Below, piece after piece: positions 9,301 to 16,723 of a DNA stretch of 21,283 bases. Origin of the DNA: Ichthyosporea sp. XGB-2017a (lineage: Eukaryota > Opisthokonta > Ichthyosporea); the NCBI GenBank assembly GCA_002811675.1, contig PDIM01010319.1, positions 49,719-71,001 on the forward strand, read 5' to 3'. Position 1 is the stretch's first letter. Each line of letters begins with the position of its first letter. The notes beneath the pieces were generated by a model, which saw only the letters and a list, made by a program, of their open reading frames with translations, was not told the origin of the DNA and ran no database searches. The translations under genes and the position numbers were made by a program.

Positions 9301-10577
9301 CGAGTAGATCAGATAGACCGGATGCTAGCTCCAGAGTGACTAATAAGCCAACTTCGTCCATGGAGTTGAACGTTCAGAAGCCTGCGCACAAAGCGCCATC
9401 TCAAACTGAAGGTCACGAAATTAAAATGTTAAACGAAAATAGTTATGCCATTGAACAGAAGCCTATTGACATACCCACAACTAGTAATGTCGGGAACTTT
9501 GAGGGAGTTAATGGAGCACACAGCGGGACTGAAAATGATGCAAACATTATACTTCCCGTAAGCGAAGGCATTGATTCTCATTCCGAAAAGAATGCACCGA
9601 ATCTGAATGGATTAGAGCCACAAGGAAACTCAAATAGTAATAATTCGAGCGGTCCGCTTGCAATTGAAAAAGAGGAAACGGTACAGGAAAATGAAGCGCG
9701 TGGTTATTGTTCCTTGAATAAGGAGCAGCAATCGCCAAAGGAAATTGATATTATGCGAAGGTATAATTCTGATGAGCAAATGGGTTCTTTGTCAGAGCTA
9801 ACAGTGAATGTTGATAGCTTGGGGAATATTGTAAATATTGAAAGTAAGTTTGTACAAGAGAGTTGCCAAAACCACTTCGCCGAAGACGAGCAGTTACATT
9901 TACTTGCCGAGCATGCGCAGCGAGTTGTGCAAGGCACAACTGAAGATAACATAGAACGCATTAGTAAGCTTAAAAGTTCTGAGTCAGTGTCAAGGTCTTT
10001 ATCGTCTTCACCTTCTAGATGTGCTACTCCATCGAAAAGGAGTGGTAACACATCGCGAACCTCGGGCCAGTCGAGACCAAACTCAAAATCAAATTCTGCT
10101 GCCAATATTGCTGAATTTTCTGTTGATGCGGTTTCGAAAATTATCCATTCTTCCAAAGCAAAAGCACGATCTCCCTACAGTACTCCTACAAGCTGCAGGA
10201 CACCTTCTCCAGAAAAGCTTGCGCTTTCGCGAAGTGATTCGAGGACGTCTAATTCAACAGAGTCACTTTCCAAAAATATCAATACGCCCACATCAAAGCA
10301 GAGTCAAGATAATAGCAGAAAAAGAAACAAGAATGAAGGATCAAAAAGATCCCTTTATCGGCCATCTTCCCAAGATGAAATCGACTTAGAAATGGCCTTG
10401 ACAAGAACGTCAGCGAAACATGTCGAAGGAATTATTAAAGACATGCAGCATGCCAAGCATGATAAGAAAAAGCAATCGGTGGCAAAGGGAAAGAGCAAGA
10501 CCTCTGTTCGTGGTGGCTCCTCCACGCAGATAACAGGCGGCAATAAGAAAAAGAAAAGTTCCAAGAAGCTTTTCTAA
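3306..10577 (+). CDS. Giant coiled-coil protein with tandem repeats, function unknown
   Basis: A single uninterrupted exon encodes 2423 residues. The frame is open a little upstream, but the first ATG is at 3306. Order along the protein: a His-rich N-terminus with three copies of a short motif (RLDDFLPKP at 20-28, RSVEEYLSQ at 38-46, RSVEDYLPRP at 78-87); a charged region ending in 12 ER dipeptides at 225-248 and continuing as a Lys/Arg/Glu helix to about 280; heptad-rich coiled coils at about 345-705, 775-850, 895-975 and 1060-1230; an acidic Ser-rich linker; 34-residue tandem repeats at 1470-1673; a long acidic, Ser/Asn-rich disordered stretch; a Ser/Thr/Pro-rich basic segment at about 2220-2340; a possibly helical segment EIDLEMALTRTSAKHVEGII near 2358-2377; and a Lys-rich tail. 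No enzyme domain is visible. The layout suits a scaffold or cytoskeletal or basal-body protein, but that is inference. It converges on transportin-3. Confidence 0.9.
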   Translation: MSIINFPKLDPGEYYNTSSRLDDFLPKPSKGQRHNHHRSVEEYLSQREPSHHHMSQFVGGSEGHFTPQTPPKHYHHHRSVEDYLPRPQSRRQNNLHKNTNSRPKTACFCPTSGAVAGDLRFSPPSSRRPMNVRMHEGQEGADGMLTDGASSSREFDGDSRCSREFYQDLREIRDGRGEYVREWKDRPRCRDEQRRGESERGRWEWKQEREGHERAREWEREREWERERERERERERERERERERERERKEQEIKKREYEKRKREQEKAKRDSERKKRNEIISQLRKASEHFGQLVSTLLTTLHGFHLRYDNGTSNSQELVDLITSSSGKKDGLSCLETSRFSDIASVLRQSKSKVKALEKICQKIDLKSVMGTKSELENCRLVIDDQQVTISKLTEQLTELEQMKSFEENNLLSHEQSLKQHQEALLDLRKHHNDAQLAISKLQQSCADHKAVAEQKGNIVITLQRQIHKLEESAKAKDSLLHNLREDGKQKNKEIEELKTYKNSEHGEHIQELQKEIEKYKTLVHHKNEELEDLGDRMGEASRKCNERIRQTEEEFSEKKHALEMTMEKLKEGHAKELDVLNEEAQKAFDKNSETITDLEELIQELKASEATNKDSISRLQRDVEKEKEIVIFTADAKEKLEMELSSVKQKYEEQKELATKSEVALLEQEELAKALKNEKDSSMELVKREYETKIDSLSNIISNFKAPSSQSNLSPSSSVNIKSRPCSQLIQDDQHSFSSTSLADDNREIPAGKVQVDFNTPSNNVVEGAQVQSSKPYHVALVKAYEDNIKELRDILQVKDRQMEILCHSMKTISVTEHSHYVREGSGSALRSEDKHDSEIRTLGQMQKYISLLLELISESGALSSSSDSETADGEYQSQSHTNNTASTVEQKNLLKRQIAHICKENVSLKKDIFRSRAQAVEALSELETSRGLYMTEIKELQGRYRAIKLKLKKDQCSLMKEVIKGQNIFAQQRRSRSVSPCREPCPPSPWNSIVEDSAIQCRDEHCIWKGELETIRQGVCDALMVPEEESKKIDVQTLVERIQTLMEMIADDDSVGESGDVKRLKEELEKKKQLVSLLEQDLKDVSTDHTNEMKKLACEVQNSAKLLDEQKSIIANVTRSKDAEIQKLKADLQTTEERLVAVQNLVEEKAKENEILSGEVRKKKLTHQRSTKTLLLDKDTLQTENVKLLKANSELTKQLKDFEALKAENEDLKACTEDLLAQEPAAELFEGLLAMLEEGTLSGRASNNGSLSVSEDILPLQEEISRSPSSISSDDKARLSCDENVANESLCGSLHVTSQEGSGLEERDAGSIVEDIRQEEGRESFKESIAGSEAEGGTLVQLQLELDERKLQLSPRERDSFAQSTESLECDVIERKKNKEASEQFKETGVEQDLASPATKQTMAYENIHCPGSIGSIPKSNLSTCSLKGNSASLEMSGSKVYNENMFAESLVSDNVSTESQPGSSCNLVQNTANGCKERESAESFLSDNLSTESRPGSSCNLVQNTANGCKERESAESLLSDNLSTESRPGSSCNLFQNTANGCKERESAESLLSDNLSTESRPGSSCNLVQNTANGCKERESAESLLSDNLSTESRPGSSCNLVQNTANGCKERESAESLLSDNLSTESRPGSSCNLVQNTANGCKERESAESLLSDNLRTERLPGSSSNIVQNSDNCCNDKASIESHTSDFLSSSSLAEVTADLTLNDENEDDDCAKDLVLNDTRSLRGSSTVNNGCEITRKEISDRMSLDKETENLENEYMCTSRKECNEDLAHGVENSVKKGIVNHCPGIEDGTQDYLSDKKCHESASQITEVKKHNFGNLNKSCESVVTDGIQRCKANGEDVQENAPVKQCSKSDEALDSCEYDKAGDGLKGNNSRSCFDDETLRSNVCKGEAEPQNPKMTEPEAKMLSNFLEHRISNEGHAEDAQNMSREGSTESDEFGKALLSMKVESLYIQPSNHKDKGVRDSRHSNRHDTHDDETSNEIGESDPEIPSRSDRPDASSRVTNKPTSSMELNVQKPAHKAPSQTEGHEIKMLNENSYAIEQKPIDIPTTSNVGNFEGVNGAHSGTENDANIILPVSEGIDSHSEKNAPNLNGLEPQGNSNSNNSSGPLAIEKEETVQENEARGYCSLNKEQQSPKEIDIMRRYNSDEQMGSLSELTVNVDSLGNIVNIESKFVQESCQNHFAEDEQLHLLAEHAQRVVQGTTEDNIERISKLKSSESVSRSLSSSPSRCATPSKRSGNTSRTSGQSRPNSKSNSAANIAEFSVDAVSKIIHSSKAKARSPYSTPTSCRTPSPEKLALSRSDSRTSNSTESLSKNINTPTSKQSQDNSRKRNKNEGSKRSLYRPSSQDEIDLEMALTRTSAKHVEGIIKDMQHAKHDKKKQSVAKGKSKTSVRGGSSTQITGGNKKKKSSKKLF
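3954..4049 (+). repeat. Glu-Arg dipeptide low-complexity coding repeat
   Basis: The DNA is a run of GAA/GAG and CGG/AGG/AGA/CGA codons encoding EWERERE, EW and then 12 consecutive ER dipeptides (residues 217-248 of the giant protein). The mix of synonymous codons shows the dipeptide pattern is kept at protein level rather than only by replication slippage. Alternating Glu/Arg sequences of this kind usually form stable single alpha-helices. Confidence 0.85.
7713..8324 (+). repeat. Six tandem 102-bp (34-residue) coding repeats
   Basis: Six units of exactly 102 bp start at 7713, 7815, 7917, 8019, 8121 and 8223. Each encodes NLVQNTANGCKERESAESLL followed by SDNLSTESRPGSSC. Units four and five read as identical in DNA; unit three has V changed to F; units one and six carry the most changes. 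Degenerate partial units flank the array on the left (about 7651-7712) and right (8325 to about 8410). The period is a multiple of three, so unit gain or loss preserves the frame. Confidence 0.97.
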
Positions 10578-10585
10578 GTATACAG

Positions 10586-10606
10586 TTTATTGCACAAATA
10601 AATAAA
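10586..10606. terminator. Interleaved polyadenylation signals between convergent genes
   Basis: The gap between the stop codons of the giant coiled-coil gene and transportin-3 is only 69 bp. It carries AATAAA for the - strand (TTTATT at 10586-10591) and two overlapping AATAAA for the + strand (10597-10602 and 10601-10606). Each mRNA would therefore end inside or near the 3' end of its neighbour. Confidence 0.65.
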
Positions 10607-10646
10607 AAGGTCGACCTCAAAAACATTTAAATTGTGAATCCTTCAT

Positions 10647-13600
10647 TTATAATCTTTCTCGGGCGCTCAAAATTTGGTCATACCTTTTCCTACGAAAGAC
10701 CCGAGAAAGAGCTTTAAGACAGTCCCGCACAGCTTTTTCTTCTTGTGCTTGAATTATCTCATTTAACATTTGCGACTTACTTTCTTCTGACATAATATTT
10801 ACAGGGATGGCTTCAAACGCCTGCACCAGGCACTCAGCGCTTTGGGGTCTGTTCCAGAGAAGTAAATCATACACAATGCATGCAAGCTCAGGCACTGCAA
10901 AGGAGGGCAAGTTGCCAGTTATGCCCGAAATGACAGAATGAATAAGATTCGAACAGTATTTTCGTAAAACAGCATCAACTATGGCCGCCCGAGTTTTGAG
11001 GCTTTCCGTCGGGATACAAGCCAGTATCGAAGTCGATCGGCGAAGAGAGCCACTATGACTCCGCTGGGTATACTTAATATACAAATCTATGAAGTGTCTC
11101 ATAAATTTAACAATAGCTACATTTGCCTCACGATGGGCCATGCATATACCAGTAAGGGCACACTCAATCATCGCCCCCTGGCCACTTACCAATGGTGACT
11201 CCAAAAACAGCATGGGTGCTCCCTTTGTTAAGAAGCGGTCGCATAGCCCATAATAATCTTCCACGACGTCAGGTAGGTTCTCAAATCCTTCTTCATTCAA
11301 TAGTCGGAATACTGTCTCACTAAAAGACTCTAGCATTTTCACTAGTAAATTGTTGTATGGGTTCTTGTCGGACAACCCACCAAAAACGTCCACACATATG
11401 CTACCCAAATATAAAAAACACGAGTGTGGATCTTTGCTAAAAGTATGCACAAGACAGTTGACCAAATGCGAGAGATACTCACCAAACTCTACACCAACAC
11501 ATCTCATAATGTATTTCAAACAGCGACAGCAAAGCTCCATAATGCTAGAGTTATTTGAATATCGTGGAAACACCTCTATGACAACTCCATATACAATTTT
11601 GATCGAGCTCAGACAAGGATGTGAACTTCCAACATTACCAGGATTTGCTAAATTGACATAGCTATTATTATTATTTCTATTGAATTTTCTCTTATCTTCT
11701 GCAACATATTTGTACACTACCCCAATGCGATCAAGATATAATGATGGGTCTTCCCTATTTTCTAAATCACCTTCGTCTCCGCTCAAAAGCATTTCCCGTA
11801 GCGGAGTTAAAATCGGCATTATCACTTTTTCCATCGCTGCAGGAATGTCGGTGAGAGGGAGCGCCGCTATAGCACGGCAAGTACCTTTAAGCATTTCTTC
11901 AACATCCTCAGCACCCAGTTGTAGCTGGTCGACACTTTCAAGAATACTCAGTAAACTGTTAACGTGCATACTTAGCTTTTCCCCGCAGTAGGTGCACACC
12001 TTCTTAACTGACACTGCACTTGCAGGAACAAGTTCTGCATTAGACAAAGTGGAGCACAGAAAAGAGAGCATTGGCTCGATGTATTGTGGGTGCTCGTCAA
12101 GCCAAGGGGCAAATTCACCCACCAGAATTATAGAAGAGTGTTGTACAGGAAGTGCTGGCTCGACATATTCCGTTATTTGAAGTTTGTCTTCAGTAGGCAT
12201 TGTATTAAGTATATAGTCTAGCAGTTGATGTACTATTTCCGATTCACTGGTCTTTATAGATGGTGCAATTGCCGCCATGCTGAATAGAACAGCCTCGATT
12301 TGTTGCCAATTCCCACCTACGGACGAATCGATATACATTTTTGCACTTCCGGCCCCTTCTTGTTGATGATCCAGCATCAATAATGGCCTAGACAACTGCA
12401 TAAGGCATCCCCACGAACCAATAATTGATGTCACATCAATTAGTAAATCACTAATTTTGTTTCGAAACAAAGCAAAGTCGTCCTTCTGATCCGGTAAGGT
12501 GTCAATATCAGGTGGGTATTGAGCCCTGTTAACTAGTATATCAATAAGTCGCTGTAGGTATGATGTGAATGGCGGGACGATTGTCTCACTTAAGTCTGCA
12601 TAATGCTCCCGTTGGTGATTTTTGATCTTATATAGTTTTTCTATAAGAGAGTACCAGAAATGGAAGGTCATTTCCGAAATTTCCACATTTTCATTGTCTG
12701 TGCACTCTAGCAAAATTTGAATGGCTACCATTGTACCGGCCTTCTCATCGGCAGCATGTGACACGATAATGTCCAAATACGACTCCCCAAGTTCTGTAAA
12801 TACCCTTACGAGTCCGTAGGTCCTATCCTCATCCTCTGATTCTACTACACGCTTATACAGTGGATAAAGAGACATAACCATTGGCCACAGCATTTCTACC
12901 ACGGGCATATACGTCCTTGTGTCCTCGGAGACAAAAAGAGCACTACATATTACTTCACATGCCTCATCGAATAAGTCATCAGCATCCCCAAGGCCACCAT
13001 TCCCTCTTAGTGCCTCAAATACTCGTATTAAAAGCGGACTATGTCGCAAGTCCATCACTGGAATGGACCCCATTCGAATCCAACTTGAGAGGCATCTAAA
13101 TATCTTCAGCTGCAGGTCAACCGCGCCTCCAGAATTTTCCATTGCGACTGCAAGATACTGTAAAACAAGTGAAGATGACTGCCCAAATTCCTCACTCACT
13201 TCCCATCGCCGCGCCCCGGACACCCTCAGGGAGTCATTCCCAACCTCTTCAGGAAGAACTGTTAGTATGTCTAGCACACAAGGCATAATCTCCCAAGCCC
13301 CAAGAGCTTTGATCACATCGTCTACACTATTCTTCCAGCTTTCCATATATACGGCCATGTCCGCAACAGCAAGCGCAAGCTGCATAGAAATAGCCGCAGG
13401 TCCCAAACGGAATTTTGTCAAATGCGAAAACAGAGATTCTCGTAACGATTCGTGTGATTCTGGGGGTAACTCCAAAAAATCGTACTGTATCTTGGTTCGA
13501 AGAGTTTGTGCGCCGAAATAAAATGCTTCCAGCCCGACCTCTTCCGGTTGATGCAGAAGATCATCAGCTACTTGCCATGCCCTCATACTTTTTTGCAAAT

Positions 13601-13718
13601 CTTCTAACCACATGGCAGCCTTTCGCTTTTCTTCACTATCCGGATGCTCGTGCAGCACGTTTAAAACTGTGCACACCTCTTGGACGGTTGTTTCACGTCG
13701 CTCGATATTATCCATCAT
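10647..13718 (-). CDS. TNPO3: Transportin-3 / importin-13-type nuclear import receptor
   Basis: An uninterrupted 1023-residue protein starts at tandem ATGs (13718 and 13715). It is an importin-beta superfamily HEAT-repeat receptor which, in animals and yeast (Mtr10), carries SR-type RNA-binding proteins into the nucleus and releases them on RanGTP. Matches to human TNPO3 run along the whole length: WLEDLQKSMRAW near residue 42, YFGAQTLRTKIQYDF in the N-terminal region, EILTVLPEEV-like DILTVLPEEVGNDSLR, FWYSLIEKLYK, EAVLFSMAAIA, CCRCLKYIMRCVG near 727, and SCFLYLGSICVD near 764. It is about 100 residues longer than the human protein, partly through an Asn-rich insertion (RKFNRNNNNSYVNLANP) near 680 and partly through the C-terminus. 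A CT/GA tract lies about 40 bp before the start codon. Confidence 0.95.
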   Translation of the reverse strand: MMDNIERRETTVQEVCTVLNVLHEHPDSEEKRKAAMWLEDLQKSMRAWQVADDLLHQPEEVGLEAFYFGAQTLRTKIQYDFLELPPESHESLRESLFSHLTKFRLGPAAISMQLALAVADMAVYMESWKNSVDDVIKALGAWEIMPCVLDILTVLPEEVGNDSLRVSGARRWEVSEEFGQSSSLVLQYLAVAMENSGGAVDLQLKIFRCLSSWIRMGSIPVMDLRHSPLLIRVFEALRGNGGLGDADDLFDEACEVICSALFVSEDTRTYMPVVEMLWPMVMSLYPLYKRVVESEDEDRTYGLVRVFTELGESYLDIIVSHAADEKAGTMVAIQILLECTDNENVEISEMTFHFWYSLIEKLYKIKNHQREHYADLSETIVPPFTSYLQRLIDILVNRAQYPPDIDTLPDQKDDFALFRNKISDLLIDVTSIIGSWGCLMQLSRPLLMLDHQQEGAGSAKMYIDSSVGGNWQQIEAVLFSMAAIAPSIKTSESEIVHQLLDYILNTMPTEDKLQITEYVEPALPVQHSSIILVGEFAPWLDEHPQYIEPMLSFLCSTLSNAELVPASAVSVKKVCTYCGEKLSMHVNSLLSILESVDQLQLGAEDVEEMLKGTCRAIAALPLTDIPAAMEKVIMPILTPLREMLLSGDEGDLENREDPSLYLDRIGVVYKYVAEDKRKFNRNNNNSYVNLANPGNVGSSHPCLSSIKIVYGVVIEVFPRYSNNSSIMELCCRCLKYIMRCVGVEFGEYLSHLVNCLVHTFSKDPHSCFLYLGSICVDVFGGLSDKNPYNNLLVKMLESFSETVFRLLNEEGFENLPDVVEDYYGLCDRFLTKGAPMLFLESPLVSGQGAMIECALTGICMAHREANVAIVKFMRHFIDLYIKYTQRSHSGSLRRSTSILACIPTESLKTRAAIVDAVLRKYCSNLIHSVISGITGNLPSFAVPELACIVYDLLLWNRPQSAECLVQAFEAIPVNIMSEESKSQMLNEIIQAQEEKAVRDCLKALSRVFRRKRYDQILSARERL

Positions 13719-14036
13719 GTAACAGTAATTATAAGATTTCCCAAAGCCTTTCTTTTCTCTCTCTCTCTCCTAAGCAGAATTCAAAAATGGAATCCAGGGA
13801 ATCTGTGGGCTGATTTGGAGATCAGTTCCTGTTCTGTGCCCCATATAAATACATACAATTGGGAAGTTCGGTACCAATTTGCGGTCTTTTTTTTTCCTGT
13901 GTTTGGGCCGCCACCCTCAGCAGAAAAATATATTCACCTCCCGTTCCCAACAATACCCGTATGCTACGGAGAAGTCCAGGCCCTGCTCCGCTACAATGCA
14001 AAGAAGCAAATCAAAGAGCCCTGTGTCCAGTAGATC

Positions 14037-14058
14037 CACACACACACACACACACACA
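14037..14058 (+). repeat. (CA)11 microsatellite
   Basis: Eleven perfect CA units lie in the non-coding upstream region of transportin-3. Confidence 0.95.
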
Positions 14059-14169
14059 TGTACACCACCCTTCTGTCCCCTACGTGAGAGGCTGTGTGGG
14101 ACAGAGAAGAAGTAAATAACTATTATTCCCCCGGGGATGGGCAGGGAATTAGTCTCCTTCACCCCTGCT

Positions 14170-14186
14170 GTATTAGGCCCTAATAC
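14170..14186. promoter_or_regulatory. 17-bp perfect odd palindrome GTATTAGG-C-CCTAATAC
   Basis: The two 8-base arms are exact reverse complements around one central base. It lies about 450 bp upstream of transportin-3 and 250 bp beyond the end of folylpolyglutamate synthase. It could be a dimeric transcription-factor site; there is no T-run or gene end directly beside it to suggest a terminator. Confidence 0.3.
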
Positions 14187-14434
14187 TCCCTACCCCCAGC
14201 TGACTGACTGGACTCATTCCCATGTACGCAACAATAGTCCAAAGTTTTTGTTGGGCGCATTGACTCTCTGGTCTCTTTTCACTTTTGACTTTAGACCTCT
14301 GGCATAACAGCGATGAAGAAGCCATCTCTTGTTGACGTGCCAGGTAGAAAAAAGGAAGAACAGAAAGGAGGTAGCTTTACCCCTCTATCCCCTCAGGAAT
14401 TTTTAAAACATCCTGGAATTTCAATACAAGGTAC

Positions 14435-14440
14435 TTTATT
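14435..14440 (-). terminator. Polyadenylation signal of folylpolyglutamate synthase
   Basis: AATAAA on the - strand (TTTATT on +) lies about 70 bases after the FPGS stop codon. Confidence 0.6.
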
Positions 14441-14508
14441 CAAAATTGGTTATATGTACAAATGACAGTCAATAGCACCTTTTCAAAAGGTTCATAATAT
14501 ATCTGTTT

Positions 14509-16044
14509 TCACGATACTTCGACACCAAGGCATTGCATCGCTCCACCGACCAAATGGAGGCTCCCCGTCACAATAATATTCTTTGGTTTCCCATCGCAAT
14601 CTATCTTTAATGCGTGTTCTACGGCCTCTTCAATGGATGAGAATATATACGACTGTACATCTTTCAGAGCACCCCAGCTATCTCGGCATACTCTCACATG
14701 CTTCATAGCGCTATCATCATCAACAGTAAAGTTTTTCGAATCCGAGCTGCCATTGACGCTGCGACTAATGATATTTGGACAAAACACTCCTCTCTGAATG
14801 GGAATTCTCTTGGATACGAAATGTTCAAGTAGCCGCCTAGGATCCCTATCTGGGCTGCAATTAAAGATTAAAATGTTATAGCAACCGTCAGCCTTCGCAA
14901 GTTCGTCTTCCAGCCACTCTGAACACACTTTCATGCTTTCAGCTGTATGTGCTCCATCGGCAAACACCCGGACAGAATTTCCCAGCTCAATTTTCTGACA
15001 GCGCCCTGGCCATGAGCTCTTCGACAGACTATTTAGCATTGAGCGTGGGGCCACAAACGAAGACAAAGAAGTGATGCCTTTTGCACTTGTTTCAGCCGCT
15101 TCGAAGAAGCTTCGGTTCAGAAAAAATGGGGCTTTCTGTGGGTCAACCACTGATAGCCATATATTACATAAATGCATTGCAAGAATCGCATTTTCTTTCT
15201 GATGCTCGCCACTCAAACCGAGCTTGATTCTATTTCCACCCATATACTCCTCAAATTCATGTTTGCCACTTCTGCATACAAAAAGGGGAGCCCCAACCTC
15301 ATCAGAATGTTTCTTCATCACTTCTTCGCATGCAACTGTTGGCTGGGTTACAGTAACAGCAGGAACACCACTCTTATAGATTCCAGCTTTCTGAAGCGCG
15401 ATTTCTTCCAAGGTGTTACCCAACAAAGCGGTGTGATCCAGTCCTAAGGCACTGGTGCCACACACAATAGGCTTGTTAATCACATTTGTGCTATCATACA
15501 TGCCCCCGATTCCCACCTCCATTATGGCAGCTTCAATTTTTTCTTTACGAAATACGTGTAAACTCATTAGTGTAAGAAACCGGAAATAAGCAGGAAATGG
15601 CGGCTTGTCAGGCTGCTCTCCAAAGCCGGAAGCACAAAGCAAATCATAGCATTCCCAAAAATAGCCTGCAAACTTTTCTTGTGACAGAGGTCTACCAGAA
15701 ATACGGATACGCTCCCGAGCCTCCATTAGATGTGGAGAGGAAAACAACCCTGTTCGGTACCCATATCCTCTAAGAATATTTTCTACAAAGGAACAAGTAG
15801 ATCCTTTACCTTTTGTCCCACTTATGTGAATCAGATTGAGCGCATCGAAATCTTTTACGTCATGGCCCATTCCAGACAAGTATTGGCGCATCTCGGGTAA
15901 CTGACGAGAGGCAACTAAAAGACGCTCCGTTGGCCTCGTGGCCACAGTTTTCTTTAATGTGGCAGCATTCGATTGAAATGAATTCAGTTTGCCAATAGCT
16001 GCCGCATAGTCACGGCGAACGACGCTTCCATGGGAAGACGACAT
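14509..16044 (-). CDS. FPGS: Folylpolyglutamate synthase
   Basis: The 511-residue product adds glutamates to the gamma-carboxyl of folates, using ATP, so that folates are kept in the cell and bound by one-carbon enzymes. Visible motifs in order: P-loop SGTKGKGST at 75-83, FSSPHLMEARERIRI at 101-115, EVGIGGMYDSTNVI at 176-189, LGLDHTALLGNTLEEIALQK at 200-219 with the Lys in the position that is carbamylated in the family, LSGEHQKENA at 278-287, WPGRCQ at 345-350, FADGAHTAES at 361-370, FNCSPDRDPRRLL at 394-406 and VTGSLHLVGG near the C-terminus. These are the eukaryotic FPGS signatures, and both the ligase core and the Rossmann-like C-terminal domain are complete. The frame is open upstream to about 16215 but has no other ATG, so 16044 is the start. 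The first 45 residues are basic and could be a weak mitochondrial presequence. It is divergent from the calcyphosin-2-like gene. Confidence 0.96.
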   Translation of the reverse strand: MSSSHGSVVRRDYAAAIGKLNSFQSNAATLKKTVATRPTERLLVASRQLPEMRQYLSGMGHDVKDFDALNLIHISGTKGKGSTCSFVENILRGYGYRTGLFSSPHLMEARERIRISGRPLSQEKFAGYFWECYDLLCASGFGEQPDKPPFPAYFRFLTLMSLHVFRKEKIEAAIMEVGIGGMYDSTNVINKPIVCGTSALGLDHTALLGNTLEEIALQKAGIYKSGVPAVTVTQPTVACEEVMKKHSDEVGAPLFVCRSGKHEFEEYMGGNRIKLGLSGEHQKENAILAMHLCNIWLSVVDPQKAPFFLNRSFFEAAETSAKGITSLSSFVAPRSMLNSLSKSSWPGRCQKIELGNSVRVFADGAHTAESMKVCSEWLEDELAKADGCYNILIFNCSPDRDPRRLLEHFVSKRIPIQRGVFCPNIISRSVNGSSDSKNFTVDDDSAMKHVRVCRDSWGALKDVQSYIFSSIEEAVEHALKIDCDGKPKNIIVTGSLHLVGGAMQCLGVEVS

Positions 16045-16723
16045 ATGTTTAAACAGCCTGATTGTGTTCGTGAAGGAATGGTCGTGAAGCGAATTTTGGG
16101 GAGGGGTGAAGCTCTTACAGATGGAACTATAATCAAAACGCGGAAAAGCTGTATGAGTGTGTGTGAGAGAGAGATATGTATGACACCACTCCACAGACTG
16201 CTCTTCTATACCCGCCTAAAGACCTTGAGGAGGGCTTCAGTCCACGTCCACCCACTATAAAAGCTAATAAGCGTGTCCATGTGACACAGTCAGCAGCAGC
16301 TACTGTAGTAGAGGCTGGAGATAATCATTCTACTGTAGCTGTGTGTTAGGGTTGAGCGAGGCTATAGTTTAATTTGGTCTCCAGGGTAACCACCATCCCC
16401 AATTATTTGTAAACTGATCTGTGCATTATTATTTGGCTCATAATCCACGCCAGCTTGGTGCACCTCCATTGTGTGGTATGCATTGCAGCGACAGGCCTCG
16501 GTTCCAATGGCCTAATTGCATGTGAAACACTGAAGAGAAGAAGCTCAACTATAGTCTATAGCCAGTCCATTTGACTATTTATTTGTCTGTGAAATATACC
16601 CCCCCCCAGACTATTGCTATTCTCAATCTCATATGGTCTATGGATATTTGATCTCACTTTTACAACTCTAGCTCAACGAAACCATTACATCTAGCAGTAT
16701 ATTCAGTAGTAGAACGTGAAGTG
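16045..16723. promoter_or_regulatory. Bidirectional upstream region of FPGS and calcyphosin-2-like gene
   Basis: This 679-bp divergent spacer carries a good + strand TATA box (TATAAAAG, 16256-16263), which would give the calcyphosin-2-like gene a leader of about 430 bases, possibly with an unseen leader intron. Downstream of it are two copies of CTACTGTAG (16300-16308 and 16330-16338) and a perfect telo-box, TTAGGGTT (16346-16353). A C9 run lies near 16600. No additional gene is seen. Confidence 0.45.
16346..16353 (-). promoter_or_regulatory. Telo-box AACCCTAA
   Basis: TTAGGGTT on the + strand, AACCCTAA on the - strand, lies in the divergent FPGS/calcyphosin-2-like spacer. It is the same motif as the cluster upstream of NDUFB8. 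Confidence 0.4.

Larger units (their letters stand above)
13719..14434. promoter_or_regulatory. Transportin-3 upstream region, no gene seen
   Basis: About 700 bp lie between the transportin-3 start and the folylpolyglutamate synthase polyadenylation signal. Features are a CT tract (13756-13770), an AT-rich TATA-like stretch on both strands at 13842-13852, a CA microsatellite and a 17-bp palindrome (listed separately). Short open frames on the + strand here lack coding character and include the CA repeat, so I read them as chance. Confidence 0.4.

Noticed and set aside
12919-13521. 200-codon + strand frame opposite transportin-3
   Set aside because: It is antisense to a conserved region with full-length homology to transportin-3, and its sequence shows no domain character.
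13859-14162. Several overlapping short frames around the CA repeat
   Set aside because: All three + strand frames and a - strand frame are open only because the region is repetitive and Pro/Thr/His-rich; none has a conserved motif.
16045-16194. Extension of FPGS upstream of 16044 to add a mitochondrial leader
   Set aside because: The frame is open to about 16215 but contains no ATG; it would need a non-ATG start or an unseen 5' exon.
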